From contig WGLR01000006.1 in NCBI GenBank assembly GCA_016125475.1, forward strand, positions 124,001 to 188,000: a stretch of 64,000 nt of DNA, written 5' to 3'. The notes under the pieces were generated by a model. It did no database searches. It was not told where the DNA came from and worked only from the letters and a program-made list of their open reading frames with translations. Within the stretch, counting starts at the first letter, position 1, and the number at the start of each line of letters is the position of its first letter. Both the position numbers and the translations under genes were made by a program. Positions 37,904 to 46,948 of this stretch are shown piece by piece. This DNA comes from Betaproteobacteria bacterium (lineage in GTDB: Bacteria > Pseudomonadota > Gammaproteobacteria > Burkholderiales > Ga0077523).

Positions 37904-38470
37904 ATGCCCAAGATTGCGGAAGTCGAACTCACGCCGAATCCGAATGCGCGCAAGTTCATTCTCAAGGAGCCCCTGACCTGGGGCGTCGCGAGGTCGTTCG
38001 ACAGTGCCGAGGAGGCGCAGGACGATCCGCTCGCGAATGCGCTGTTCGCGATCCCCCACGTCACGAACGTGTTCTACGTCGACCACTGGCTCACCGTCAC
38101 GCAGGACGGCGCAGCCGACTGGAGCAGCCTGCTGCGCGAGGTGGCCGTGCCGATACGCGAGGCACAGGCCGCAGAGGACCAGTCCCAGAGCTACGGTGCG
38201 AACGAGGCCGACCTGTTCGACGACGAGAGCTATTCCCCGGCCGAGCGGGAGAAGCTGAGGCAGATCAGCGAACTGCTCGACGAGCGGGTACGGCCCTTCC
38301 TGCAGGGCGACGGGGGGGATCTGTTCATCGTCGGTCTGGAGGGGAACACTCTCCAGGTCCATTACCAGGGCGCCTGCGGGAGCTGTCCGAGTTCCCTCTC
38401 GGGCACGCTCATGGGCATCGAGTCGCTGGTGCACCAGATCGACCCGATGCTCGAGGTCGTTCCCGTCTGA
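37904..38470 (+). CDS. NfuA-like Fe-S carrier with N-terminal Nfu_N domain
   Basis: 188 residues. Residues 1-90 form an Nfu_N-type domain (ELTPNPNARKFIL; NALFAIPHVTNVFYVDHWLTV). About 115-188 is the NifU C-terminal thioredoxin-like domain with the cluster motif CGSCPSS (Cys residues three apart), preceded by FLQGDGGDLFIV. Such proteins carry [4Fe-4S] clusters from the scaffold to apo-enzymes, often under stress. The placement after sufU suits delivery of SUF-made clusters. Confidence 0.92.
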   Translation: MPKIAEVELTPNPNARKFILKEPLTWGVARSFDSAEEAQDDPLANALFAIPHVTNVFYVDHWLTVTQDGAADWSSLLREVAVPIREAQAAEDQSQSYGANEADLFDDESYSPAEREKLRQISELLDERVRPFLQGDGGDLFIVGLEGNTLQVHYQGACGSCPSSLSGTLMGIESLVHQIDPMLEVVPV

Positions 38471-38524
38471 GCGGAAACGGATGGGTGCGTCAGACATGAT
38501 GCCGACCCCGCCGGCGGGGCGGAA

Positions 38525-38848
38525 ATGAGCGACTGGACGGAGGTTGGCCTGGTCGGCGGGATCGGTCCGGGTGAACATCGCCTGGTCGATGTCGACGGAA
38601 CGCCGATCGTGGTCTGCAATGTCGGGGGCGAATTCTTCGCGATCGAGGACGTGTGCACCCACGACGGCGGCCGCCTGACGGGCGGGTGCATAGCCGGTGA
38701 CGAGATAGAGTGCCCGCGCCACGGCGCCCGATTCTCCCTCCGCACCGGGGAAGCGCTGTGTGCGCCCGCCTATGAACCGACTGCGACGTTCCCGGTCAGG
38801 GTCGAGGACGGCATCGTCTACACGCGGGACGATCGATGGGACGACTGA
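38525..38848 (+). CDS. Rieske-type [2Fe-2S] ferredoxin
   Basis: 107 residues, a single Rieske domain with ligand motifs CTHDGG (Cys-x-His) and CPRHGARF (Cys-x2-His). It resembles the small soluble ferredoxins of dioxygenases and NirD-like proteins. No oxygenase or reductase gene accompanies it. As the last gene of the suf run, it may be an electron donor for cluster assembly or repair; that is inference. Confidence 0.93.
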   Translation: MSDWTEVGLVGGIGPGEHRLVDVDGTPIVVCNVGGEFFAIEDVCTHDGGRLTGGCIAGDEIECPRHGARFSLRTGEALCAPAYEPTATFPVRVEDGIVYTRDDRWDD

Positions 38849-38857
38849 CCCGTCCGC

Positions 38858-38876
38858 CAGGTACCTGACTTTTTTT
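38858..38876 (+). terminator. Weak terminator candidate after the suf operon
   Basis: A perfect 10-base palindrome (CAGGTACCTG) is followed two bases later by seven T residues, ten bases after the Rieske stop. The stem would have no proper loop, so its strength is doubtful, but the T-run is rare in this sequence. It lies between convergent genes. Confidence 0.4.
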
Positions 38877-38892
38877 ACGTGTCGCGCGGCGC

Positions 38893-39426
38893 CTACCGCT
38901 CGCCGGGCATTCTGAGAGAGACGGCAGGCTGCGAGCGCCGAGCCGGCGAACGAGCCTCTGACCACCGATGCGGCGATACGGGTCTTGCCGCGAAGACGCG
39001 TCGGCCGTAGGCAAGAGGGTAGACGGAGGCAGCGACCGCAGGTGCCTCCTCCCATTCGGCGGGAAGGGGGGCGTCGGCCTGCCTGCGTGCCTCGGCCAGC
39101 TTCGAACGAGTTTCCATGTCCTTGCGCCATTCGGCATCCCGGATGAGTCGATCCGCTCTCAGGCGCTCGTACTGGCACTGGATCGTGTGACATTCGTGCA
39201 CGTCCGCAGCAGCCTGCGGTACCGCAGATGCGGAACGCCTGATCTGCAGCGGCGTGGCTGCGTCCGGGGCTGGAGGACGTTCTCCGTAGTGGGTGACGCC
39301 GTCGGCGCCGACCCATTTGTACACCTGTTGTGCCGATACGGGTGCCGCCACGAGGACACACGAAGCCCACGCACCCAGAAGGAGCGGCGCGAGCCTCGTC
39401 ACGTGTTGCCCGAGCGTCATCCGCAT
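38893..39426 (-). CDS. Secreted DUF4124-domain protein
   Basis: 177 residues. A signal peptide (about residues 1-33, ending PVSAQ) is followed by the DUF4124 motif QVYKWVGADGVTHYGERPP. The rest is charged, helix-prone and low in hydrophobicity; the C-terminus is rich in Arg, Ser and Pro. The domain is common in proteobacterial envelope proteins of unknown function. The start is the ATG at 39426, with the ATG at 39420 as alternative. It lies 20 bases downstream of the first YceI gene's stop on the same strand. Confidence 0.8.
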   Translation of the reverse strand: MRMTLGQHVTRLAPLLLGAWASCVLVAAPVSAQQVYKWVGADGVTHYGERPPAPDAATPLQIRRSASAVPQAAADVHECHTIQCQYERLRADRLIRDAEWRKDMETRSKLAEARRQADAPLPAEWEEAPAVAASVYPLAYGRRVFAARPVSPHRWSEARSPARRSQPAVSLRMPGER

Positions 39427-39446
39427 GGTCGAGGCTCGTCCTGCAC

Positions 39447-40016
39447 TCAATCCTTGATGGCTTCCACCGACACTTCGAAGTGCACTTCGTCGGCGATGCT
39501 GGGAATGCTCTTCTTCATGCCGAAGTCCGAGCGCATGAGCGTTCCGGAGGCCATGCCGCCACAGATGTGCTTCTTGTTGTAGGGGTTCACGGCACACTTG
39601 AATCCGCTGAACGTGACCGACAGGGGTCGGGTGACGCCGAGCAGCGTGAAATCACCCTCCGCACCGACCACGCGATCGTCGTCGAACAGCAGTTTCGTCG
39701 AACGGAACGTCATCGTCGGGTACTTCTCGACGTCGAAATAGTCGTCGCTGCGCATGATCGCGTCCCAGCGATCGATGCCCATGTCGATGGAGGACACGTC
39801 GATCGTGAGATCGACGCTGCCGGTCCGGGCTTCGCGGTCGATCGTGATCTTCCCGGACGATTTGTCGAAGCGTCCGAGCTGCATCGAGATGCCGAGATGG
39901 CTCACCCGGAAGCTGGGATACGAATGATGCGGATCCAGCGTGTAGCTCTCCGGCGCGGCGACGGCCGTCGCGGTGGTGGCGAGAGTCAGTGCGGCGGCAG
40001 CGAACAGTCTTTTCAC
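39447..40016 (-). CDS. YceI-family periplasmic protein
   Basis: 189 residues. The GTG at 40016 was chosen because AGGAG lies at ideal distance; an upstream ATG adds an odd hydrophilic leader before the signal peptide. The signal peptide is followed by the YceI lipocalin-like barrel: YTLDPHHSYPSFRVSHLG, MRSDDYFDVEKYPTMTF, GDFTLLGVTRP and MRSDFGM. YceI proteins bind isoprenoid or amphiphilic ligands in a hydrophobic tunnel, and polyisoprenoid or quinone binding is known in the family. It is the distal YceI gene after the b561 gene and its coupled YceI partner. Confidence 0.93.
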   Translation of the reverse strand: MKRLFAAAALTLATTATAVAAPESYTLDPHHSYPSFRVSHLGISMQLGRFDKSSGKITIDREARTGSVDLTIDVSSIDMGIDRWDAIMRSDDYFDVEKYPTMTFRSTKLLFDDDRVVGAEGDFTLLGVTRPLSVTFSGFKCAVNPYNKKHICGGMASGTLMRSDFGMKKSIPSIADEVHFEVSVEAIKD

Positions 40017-40172
40017 GGGTTCTCCTCTTTCCATGGGTCGGTTCTTCATGGGATCGTCGGTCCGGCAGTTCCCGCTCGTTGCGTTGCAGCACGATCGCGG
40101 GGCGGTGGATCGCAGCGCTGCGGCCGTTTCCGATGCGGTCGGCTGCCAGCGGGACTCCCTGCGCGTCTTGCG

Positions 40173-40727
40173 CTACTTCTTGTCCTGCATGGCCTTCAGG
40201 CGAAATCGTACCTGTATTTCGTTGGCCACGGTCTCCGGGTCCGCCCAGGGGCCCTGACCGATGCCGAAGTCGTTGCGGTTCATCACGAACGCACCTTCGA
40301 AGATCCTGGCGTCACCCTGCGTCTTCATCGTGAACGGTGTCGTCAGAGGCTTGGTCGTCCCCCGGATGGTCATGTTTCCCGTGACTTCGTAGCGATCGTC
40401 GGCGACGCGCTTCACCGCCGTGGAGACAAACGAGGCGCGTGGAAACTTCGCCGCATTCAGCCAGTTCTTGCCCTTGACTTCCTCATTGGCCTCGCTGCTC
40501 CCGGCATCGATGCTCGCGATCGAGACATCGAGACGAACCTTGGCGTTTTCGGGCTTCATCGCGTCGAAGTCGACCTTGGCGGTGAATATGCGAAATCTCC
40601 CGTCCACGGGAACGCCCATCTGCTTCGAGACGAAGGTGATCTCGCTCTTCGCCGGATCGACCGCGAGAGGGGCGGCCAGCGACGGCAGGGCCACGGTGGC
40701 AAGCAGAAACAGCACCCAGTTCTTCAT
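40173..40727 (-). CDS. YceI-family periplasmic protein, coupled to cytochrome b561
   Basis: 184 residues with signal peptide (MKNWVLFLLATVALPSLAAP). The YceI barrel is seen in AVDPAKSEITFVSKQMGVPVDG, FPRASFVS, GNMTIRGTTKPL and MNRNDFGIGQG. The ATG directly abuts the TGA of the b561 gene (TGAATG across 40728/40727), so the two proteins are translationally coupled. A b561 that moves electrons across the inner membrane and a periplasmic ligand-binding partner make a common proteobacterial pair. Confidence 0.93.
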   Translation of the reverse strand: MKNWVLFLLATVALPSLAAPLAVDPAKSEITFVSKQMGVPVDGRFRIFTAKVDFDAMKPENAKVRLDVSIASIDAGSSEANEEVKGKNWLNAAKFPRASFVSTAVKRVADDRYEVTGNMTIRGTTKPLTTPFTMKTQGDARIFEGAFVMNRNDFGIGQGPWADPETVANEIQVRFRLKAMQDKK

Positions 40728-41285
40728 TCAAATCGCTCCTCTGTCCCGGGGCCGGACGATCGGCAACATGCGCGCGAGCACGTCGTCCCGGTCCCTCACA
40801 TGATGTTTCAACGCCGCAATCACGTGGAGGACGACAACGGCGGCCATGATGTAGTTCAGACTTTCGTGCCATTCGACGAGCAGGTCCGCGAGCAGCGGAT
40901 TCTTGTCGATGAGGTCGGGTATCGGCAGGACCTTGAAGTAGACCGTCTGGAAACCCTTGGCGGAGCTGAACAGCCAGCCGCTAAGGGGCACCGCGAGTGT
41001 CAGGAGGTACAGCATGACGTGCGTGACGTTCGCGACGGTCCGTTCCCACGTTTTCATGGTTTCGGGCAGAGGGGGCGGGCGGTGGGTCATGCGCCACAGG
41101 ATTCGCAGGAGCACGAGCACGAACACCGTGACGCCCGCCCACTTGTGGTAGGCGTAGAGTCTCAGCTTGATTGGTCCGACGGACAGCGGCAGATCGGACA
41201 TGTACAGGCCGAGGGCGAAATTCGACAATATGGTCAGGGCGATCAGCCAGTGAAGCGTGATCGCCACCGTGGTGTAACGTTGCAT
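40728..41285 (-). CDS. Cytochrome b561 family protein
   Basis: 185 residues with four membrane helices. Haem-ligand histidines are seen in TLHWLIA near the N-terminus, YHKWAGV, and near the C-terminus WHESLNY and LHVIAALKHH. The family moves electrons from quinol or similar donors across or within the inner membrane and has been linked to superoxide oxidation in E. coli CybB. The start is the ATG at 41285; the frame is open further upstream but lacks membrane character. It leads a three-gene set with two YceI genes. Confidence 0.92.
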   Translation of the reverse strand: MQRYTTVAITLHWLIALTILSNFALGLYMSDLPLSVGPIKLRLYAYHKWAGVTVFVLVLLRILWRMTHRPPPLPETMKTWERTVANVTHVMLYLLTLAVPLSGWLFSSAKGFQTVYFKVLPIPDLIDKNPLLADLLVEWHESLNYIMAAVVVLHVIAALKHHVRDRDDVLARMLPIVRPRDRGAI

Positions 41286-41481
41286 CGGAATCCTCGTTCG
41301 TGCGCCGCGCGGGTCCGGTGGCGCGATGTTTTCGACCATCTCGCGCCGTGCGGGGTTCGCGTGACGGTCCCCCGACGCGTCGCTGCTCGTCCATCGGCAT
41401 CGTCGGAGCGGACGGGAGAGGCGGTTGCCCGTCACGATCGGCCGGGGTGTCCGGCGGTACCTGCCCGCGAAGCGGCGACCG

Positions 41482-41511
41482 AGGATAGTTCGTGACAAAA
41501 CGCCGGGTCAA
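41482..41511 (-). promoter_or_regulatory. Candidate promoter for the b561-yceI-yceI operon
   Basis: On the minus strand TTGACC and TATCCT are 18 bases apart, about 200 bases upstream of the b561 start. The 421-base gap 41286-41706 otherwise holds only short arginine-rich frames that look like chance in GC-rich DNA. Nothing else was recognised in it. Confidence 0.35.
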
Positions 41512-41706
41512 GCGACGTCCGGACGGTGGGAGAAGCGCCGACCGGGGCAGGTTCCGTTCGTGCGAGGTCGTCCCGGCAGGGCGCGTTCTCGCGCACCTCC
41601 CGACGGCGGGTGACGAGGCCCGGCGGATCCGCGGCTGCCCCGGACGTGCGGTTCCGGCGTGCCCCGGGAGTCGTTCCGGACCAGTCCGGCGCCGAACGGT
41701 CCTCGC

Positions 41707-42315
41707 CTAGAACCTGGCCACGAGGTTCAGGGAAACGGTGTCGAGATCGAACTGGCCCAGTGTCTTTTCGTCCCCGACGTTCTGGAACCGGTCGTACTCC
41801 AGGCGAAGCCCGGCCTGAGGCATGAAGTACCACGTCGCGAAGACACCCGCGGTCAGGTTGAAGCCGCTGTCGGTGAGCTTCGCGCGGGTGCTCAGGAACC
41901 GGTCCGCCTCGGCTGACCAGTACATGACGCCCACCTTGGCGGCAGCCTCCACGCGTTCCCCGATCGGGAGGATGCCGACGGCCCCGAGCCCGACGCCGAA
42001 GCCGCGCCAGAAGCCGTCGATGGCCGTGCCGTTCTGCGTGCCGATCGAGCGGGCCTTGCCGAAGTCGTGATATGAAAGTTCGACGCCTCCGTACCTCGAG
42101 AACCTGTACCCGCCGAACACCTGGAAAGATCCGTTCGACTCGTCGCATACGCCGGAGAAGCCGCTCGCGGGGGTCGCATTGGCGCATGCGTGCCGCAGCT
42201 TCGTGAATCCGGCGCCTGCGCCGAAGTAGTTCTCGTAGTAGTCGGGCTGCTGCGCCTGCGCGGATCCGCACAGGACCAGCAGGATCGCCGCCCACGTTCG
42301 CTTCGGCCAGGGCAT
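41707..42315 (-). CDS. Probable outer-membrane beta-barrel protein
   Basis: 202 residues. The signal peptide ends at SAQAQ. The mature part shows alternating strands with aromatic girdles (YYENYFGAGAGF, FQVFGGYRFSRYGGVELSYHDFG, FWRGFGVGLGAVG, GVMYWSAEADRF, GLRLEYDRFQNVG) and ends in SLNLVARF, the terminal Phe typical of barrel insertion signals. An eight-stranded OmpA/OmpW-like barrel is likely. Two Cys (HACANA, GVCDES) may form a disulfide. Either the ATG at 42315 or the GTG at 42318, better spaced from GGAGG, is the start. It diverges from flhB. Function unknown. Confidence 0.72.
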   Translation of the reverse strand: MPWPKRTWAAILLVLCGSAQAQQPDYYENYFGAGAGFTKLRHACANATPASGFSGVCDESNGSFQVFGGYRFSRYGGVELSYHDFGKARSIGTQNGTAIDGFWRGFGVGLGAVGILPIGERVEAAAKVGVMYWSAEADRFLSTRAKLTDSGFNLTAGVFATWYFMPQAGLRLEYDRFQNVGDEKTLGQFDLDTVSLNLVARF

Positions 42316-42433
42316 CACTCGTGCACCTCCGTCGGAATGGTCCGGATCAGGGAAGTATTTCGCGTCGTATCCCGGGGGATTATCGCAACGGCATCGCACG
42401 CGTCTCAACCCTCGGACAGGGCAAGGTGCATGC

Positions 42434-42439
42434 TACACT
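42434..42439 (+). promoter_or_regulatory. Candidate extended -10 element for the flhB operon
   Basis: TGCTACACT gives a TG-extended -10 hexamer (TACACT) 21 bases upstream of the flhB ATG. No clear -35 and no sigma-54 GG/GC pair was seen in the 145-base divergent gap. Confidence 0.35.
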
Positions 42440-42460
42440 CGATCGACCCCCGGGGGAGCC

Positions 42461-43609
42461 ATGGCGGAAGACAGCGATCTCGAACGAACCGAACCAGCAT
42501 CACAGCGACGGCTCGACGAAGCGCGCGCCCGGGGACAGATTCCCCGTTCGCCCGAGCTCGCGACCTTCTCGGTGCTGCTCGCCGGTGGTGGCGCGATGAT
42601 GGTGCTGGGTGCCGGGCTCGTCGAGGTCCTCGGGCGCGTCGTCGCGCGCGGGCTCACGCTTGACCGGGCGGAAGCCTTCCGGCCGGAACTCATGGTCGCC
42701 CGGCTGCGCGAAGCGGGCGAGTTCGCGCTCGTCAGCTTCGGTCCGTATCTGCTCGTGCTGGTCGTCGTGGCACTCGTCGCGCCGCTCCTCGTCAGTGGCT
42801 GGATATTCACCTTCGAAGCCGTCGCTCCCCAGTTCTCGCGACTCGATCCCGCGAAGGGTCTGGGCCGCATGTTCTCCACGCGGGGGCTGATCGAGCTCGG
42901 AAAGGCCATCGGCAAGGCGCTGGTCGTGGGAGGCGTCGCGACACTCGTGCTGAAGAGCGAGATCGAGCCGATTCTCGGACTCTCCGCCGAATCCTACGAG
43001 TCCGCGCTCGCACACCTCGGACATCTCCTGCTTCTCACGTTCCTGACCGTGGTGGGGGCCATGGCGCTCCTCGTCGCGATCGACGTGCCCTTCCAGCTCT
43101 GGCAGCACGCGAAGCAGCTGCGCATGACGAAGGAGGAAGTGCGGCGGGAACACAAGGAGACCGAGGGCGATCCGCAGGTGAAGGGGCGGATCCGGCAGAT
43201 GCAGCGGGAGCAGGCACGTCGCCGGATGATGGCGGAGGTGCCGCGCGCCGACGTGGTCGTCACGAACCCCACGCACTTCGCGGTCGCGCTTCGCTATCGG
43301 GAGTCCTCGATGCGCGCGCCGATCGTCGTCGCGAAGGGCTCCAGTCTCGTCGCGGAACGGATCATCGCCCTGGCGGAGGCGAATCGCGTGCCCGTCCTGC
43401 GCGCGCCACCGCTCGCGCGTGCGCTGCACGCCCACGCGGACCTCGGGCGGGAGATACCGGGAAGTCTCTACACGGCTGTCGCGGAGGTCCTCGCGTACGT
43501 CTTCCAGCTATCCCGTTTCGAGCAGGAGGGCGGCGCGATGCCCGCCGTGCCCGCGGACATCCGCGTGCCGCCCGAACTCGATCCCGACCTCGCTACCGAG
43601 GAGCCCTGA
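42461..43609 (+). CDS. flhB: Flagellar export switch protein FlhB
   Basis: 382 residues. N-terminal ERTEPASQRRLDEARARGQIPRS leader (partial quote), four membrane helices (about 35-210) and a cytoplasmic domain with the self-cleavage motif NPTH at 269-272. Cleavage there switches the type III export gate from rod/hook to filament substrates. A GGGGGAG ribosome site precedes the ATG. flhA begins four bases after the stop. First gene of the plus-strand flagellar run. Confidence 0.97.
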   Translation: MAEDSDLERTEPASQRRLDEARARGQIPRSPELATFSVLLAGGGAMMVLGAGLVEVLGRVVARGLTLDRAEAFRPELMVARLREAGEFALVSFGPYLLVLVVVALVAPLLVSGWIFTFEAVAPQFSRLDPAKGLGRMFSTRGLIELGKAIGKALVVGGVATLVLKSEIEPILGLSAESYESALAHLGHLLLLTFLTVVGAMALLVAIDVPFQLWQHAKQLRMTKEEVRREHKETEGDPQVKGRIRQMQREQARRRMMAEVPRADVVVTNPTHFAVALRYRESSMRAPIVVAKGSSLVAERIIALAEANRVPVLRAPPLARALHAHADLGREIPGSLYTAVAEVLAYVFQLSRFEQEGGAMPAVPADIRVPPELDPDLATEEP

Positions 43610-43612
43610 TCC

Positions 43613-45700
43613 ATGGCCGAGGCAGCCTCCACCGACGCCGGCGTCGCGGGTCAGCGGCGCTTTCCGCTCAACACGCTCGCGGGGCCCGTGCTGATCATCC
43701 TCGTCCTCGGGATGATGACGCTGCCGCTGCCGACCTTTCTGCTCGACCTGCTGTTCACGTTCAACATCGCGATGTCGATGATCGTGCTGCTCGTCGCGCT
43801 GTTCGCGCTGAGGCCACTGGATTTCTCCGTGTTTCCGAGCGTGCTGCTCGTGACCACGCTGCTGCGGCTGTCGCTCAACGTCGCGTCCACGCGGGTGGTG
43901 CTCCTTCACGGACACGGTGGCCCGGGGGCCGCGGGACACGTGATCGAGGCCTTCGGCGATTTCCTGGTGGGAGGCAACTACACCGTCGGCATCGTCGTCT
44001 TCGTCATCCTGGTCGTGATCAACTTCGTCGTCATCACCAAGGGCGCGGGGCGGATTGCCGAGGTCTCCGCGCGGTTCACCCTGGATGCGATGCCCGGCAA
44101 GCAGATGGCCATCGACGCCGATCTCAATGCCGGGCTCATCGCCGAGGACGACGCACGCAAGCGCCGGCTGGCCGTCTCCCAGGAAGCGGAGTTCTACGGT
44201 TCGATGGATGGTGCGAGCAAGTTCGTGCGCGGCGATGCGATCGCAGGGATCATCATCACGATCATCAACATCGTGGGCGGCCTGACGGTCGGTGTGCTCC
44301 AGCACGATCTGGACTTCGCGACGGCAGCACAGAACTACACGCTGCTCACGATCGGTGACGGTCTGGTCGCTCAGATTCCGTCGCTCATCATCTCGACGGC
44401 CGCGGGTGTCGTCGTGAGCCGGGTCGCGACCGACGAGGACCTCTCCCAGCAGCTGCTCTCGCAGCTGTTCACGCGCCCTCAGGTCCTCTACATCACCGGC
44501 GCCGTACTGGCGCTGCTCGGCATCGTTCCCGGCATGCCGCACGTGGCGTTCCTGCTGATGGCCTCCGCTCTCGTCTCGATCGGCTACTACCTCGAACGCC
44601 GCAGCCAGGTCGCCGAGCCTCCTCCGGCGCCGCCCCCGCCGCCGACCGATCAGGCCGAGGTCGGATGGCAGGACGTCTCCAGCGTCGACATCCTCGGCCT
44701 GGAGGTGGGGTTCCGCCTGATCCCGCTCGTGGACAAGGCGCAGGACGGCGACCTGCTGCGACGCATCCGGGGCATCCGCAAGAAGATCGCGCAGGAGATG
44801 GGCTTTCTCGTGCCCGCCGTGCACATTCGGGACAGCCTCGAGCTGAAGCCCAACAGCTATCGCATCACGCTGAAGGGGGTCGACGTCGGTGCCGGCGAAG
44901 TGTTCGTGGGCCAGTATCTCGCGATCAATCCGGGACGCGTGATGGGAACGCTGCAGGGATCGCCCACGAAGGACCCCGCGTTCGGCCTGCCTGCAGTCTG
45001 GGTCGAGCAGGGGCTTCGCGAACAGGCCATCACGATGGGGTACACGGTGGTAGACGCCTCCACGGTGATCGCCACCCATCTGTCCAGCATCGTGCAGGGT
45101 CACGCGTCCGAGCTCCTCGGCCGGGAGGAGGTGCAGGCGCTGCTGGATCACCTCGCCAAGGAATCGCCGAAGCTCGTCGAGGACCTCGTTCCGAAGGTGA
45201 TCCCGCTGGGCGTTCTGCAGAAGGTCCTGCAGGGCCTGCTTTCCGAGTCCGTGCACATCCGTGACATGCGCACGATTCTCGAGACACTCGCGGAGCATGC
45301 GCCGCGCACGCAGGACCCGGAGGAGCTCACCGCCGCGGTCAGGGTCGCACTCTCGCGTGCTATCATCCATACGATCTCGCCGGGCACCGCGGAGCTTCAA
45401 GTCATCGCCTTGGATTCTCAGCTGGAGCAGGTCCTGATGCAGGCCGCACAGTCGCGGACTCAGGAGGGCGTCGGCCTGGAACCGAACCTCGCGGAGAACC
45501 TCCTGAATCAGACCACCAAGCTCGTGCAGGAACAGGAAAGCCTTGGGCGACAGGCCGTGCTCATGGTGCCCGCGCCGCTGCGCAGTCTCCTGTCCCGCTT
45601 CCTGCGCCGCGCGGCCCCCCAGTTGCGTGTCATATCCCACTCGGAAGTGCCCGACAGTCGGGTGATCAAGGTGATCGCCGTTCTGGGAGGGCGGGCGTGA
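43613..45700 (+). CDS. flhA: Flagellar export gate protein FlhA
   Basis: 695 residues. About eight membrane helices fill residues 20-320. The FHIPEP-type stretch is represented by LRLSLNVASTRVVLLHGH and RIAEVSARFTLDAMPGKQMAIDADL (partial). A proline-rich linker (PPPAPPPPPTD) leads to a cytoplasmic domain (about 350-690) that docks chaperone-substrate complexes such as FlgN. It uses proton motive force with FlhB to export flagellar proteins. It is followed after 48 bases by flhF. Confidence 0.97.
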   Translation: MAEAASTDAGVAGQRRFPLNTLAGPVLIILVLGMMTLPLPTFLLDLLFTFNIAMSMIVLLVALFALRPLDFSVFPSVLLVTTLLRLSLNVASTRVVLLHGHGGPGAAGHVIEAFGDFLVGGNYTVGIVVFVILVVINFVVITKGAGRIAEVSARFTLDAMPGKQMAIDADLNAGLIAEDDARKRRLAVSQEAEFYGSMDGASKFVRGDAIAGIIITIINIVGGLTVGVLQHDLDFATAAQNYTLLTIGDGLVAQIPSLIISTAAGVVVSRVATDEDLSQQLLSQLFTRPQVLYITGAVLALLGIVPGMPHVAFLLMASALVSIGYYLERRSQVAEPPPAPPPPPTDQAEVGWQDVSSVDILGLEVGFRLIPLVDKAQDGDLLRRIRGIRKKIAQEMGFLVPAVHIRDSLELKPNSYRITLKGVDVGAGEVFVGQYLAINPGRVMGTLQGSPTKDPAFGLPAVWVEQGLREQAITMGYTVVDASTVIATHLSSIVQGHASELLGREEVQALLDHLAKESPKLVEDLVPKVIPLGVLQKVLQGLLSESVHIRDMRTILETLAEHAPRTQDPEELTAAVRVALSRAIIHTISPGTAELQVIALDSQLEQVLMQAAQSRTQEGVGLEPNLAENLLNQTTKLVQEQESLGRQAVLMVPAPLRSLLSRFLRRAAPQLRVISHSEVPDSRVIKVIAVLGGRA

Positions 45701-45748
45701 TCCCGCGCGTTCCCTTCGTGTCGTCGCACGCGTCGGGGTGAGGCCACG

Positions 45749-46945
45749 ATGGTCGTCCGCAAATTCTTCGCTTCGAATACCAAGGAAGCCCTGCGCATGG
45801 TGCGCGAGGCACTGGGTGCCGATGCGCTGATCCTCGCCAATCGCCCCATGCCGGGCGGCGTGGAGATCATGGCGGTCGCGGAGCACGAGGTCGATGCCGT
45901 CGCCGCCCGGCCACCGGCGACTCCGCCCGAGCAGAAGTCGTCCCGCCCCCGAAGTGATCCGCCGGCGGCGGTGCATCCGGGCGACCTGGCCGTGACACAG
46001 GAACTGCTCGAGGAAGTGCGCACGCTTCGCGGGATGGTCGAGGGCCAGCTCGCGGGGTTCGCGTGGCGGGAACTCGCGGCGTCGTCGCCCGTGCAGGCAG
46101 AGGTGGTGAAGGAGATGCTCGTGCGCGGCTTCGGCGCGGGCTTCGCACGCGCGCTCGCGGCCCAGGTCCCGGCCGGCCAGACGTTCGCACAGGCGATACG
46201 ATGGATCAAGGCTGCGCTCATCAACAGTCTCAAGTGCGTGCCGGCGGGTCAGGACATCGTGAACCGCGGGGGCGTGTACGCGCTCGTGGGGCCGACGGGC
46301 GTCGGCAAGACGACGACGGTCGCGAAGCTGGCGGCGAGCTGCACCCTGCAGCACGGACCGTCGCAGGTTGCCCTCGTGACCACGGACACCTACCGGATCG
46401 GCGCCGTCGACCAGCTCCGCATCTACGGCAAGATCCTCGGCGTTCCCGTCTACGCGGCCAAGGACGAGGACGACCTCAAGGTCACCCTCGCCGAACTGCA
46501 CGGCCGGAGGCTCGTGCTGATCGACACGGTCGGCATGGGGCAGCGTGATCGTCGCGTGGCCGAGCAGGTGGCGTTGCTGAGCGGGCACGGCAAGCCCGTC
46601 GACCGCCTGCTGCTCCTGAGCGCCGTGTCCCAGGGCGAGACGCTCGAGGACGTCCTCCGGAATTATCGCGGCGAGGGCCTGTCCGGCTGCATTCTCACCA
46701 AGGTCGACGAGGCCCTGTCGCTCGGCGGCGCGATCGACGTGGTGATGCGTTCCGGGTTGCCGCTCCACTACGTCGCGAACGGCCAGCGTGTGCCCGAGGA
46801 CATCCATCTCGCCAACGCGATGTATCTCGTCGAGCGTGCCTTCCGTTCCGAGGTGCGTGGAAGCGGTTTCCGGCCGGCCGCCGAGGAGATCCCGCTCCTG
46901 ATCGCGGCACGATCGCCCGCAGTCACCTCCGCACCGGGAGCGTAG
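45749..46945 (+). CDS. flhF: Flagellar placement GTPase FlhF
   Basis: 398 residues. SRP-type GTPase. N-terminal B domain VRKFFASNTKEALRMVREALG, helical N domain, then G1 VGPTGVGKTTTVAKLAA, G2 TTDTYRIGAVDQL, G3 LIDTVGMGQRD and G4 LTKVDEA. G3 has Val-Gly where most FlhF have Ala-Gly. FlhF recruits the first flagellar structures to the pole, and its GTPase is stimulated by FlhG. flhG begins four bases downstream. Confidence 0.96.
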   Translation: MVVRKFFASNTKEALRMVREALGADALILANRPMPGGVEIMAVAEHEVDAVAARPPATPPEQKSSRPRSDPPAAVHPGDLAVTQELLEEVRTLRGMVEGQLAGFAWRELAASSPVQAEVVKEMLVRGFGAGFARALAAQVPAGQTFAQAIRWIKAALINSLKCVPAGQDIVNRGGVYALVGPTGVGKTTTVAKLAASCTLQHGPSQVALVTTDTYRIGAVDQLRIYGKILGVPVYAAKDEDDLKVTLAELHGRRLVLIDTVGMGQRDRRVAEQVALLSGHGKPVDRLLLLSAVSQGETLEDVLRNYRGEGLSGCILTKVDEALSLGGAIDVVMRSGLPLHYVANGQRVPEDIHLANAMYLVERAFRSEVRGSGFRPAAEEIPLLIAARSPAVTSAPGA

Positions 46946-46948
46946 GAC

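Noticed and set aside
41492..41710. A 72-codon plus-strand frame in the 421-base gap before the barrel gene
   Set aside because: Strongly Arg/Pro-biased, no ribosome site, overlaps the candidate b561 promoter; likely chance.
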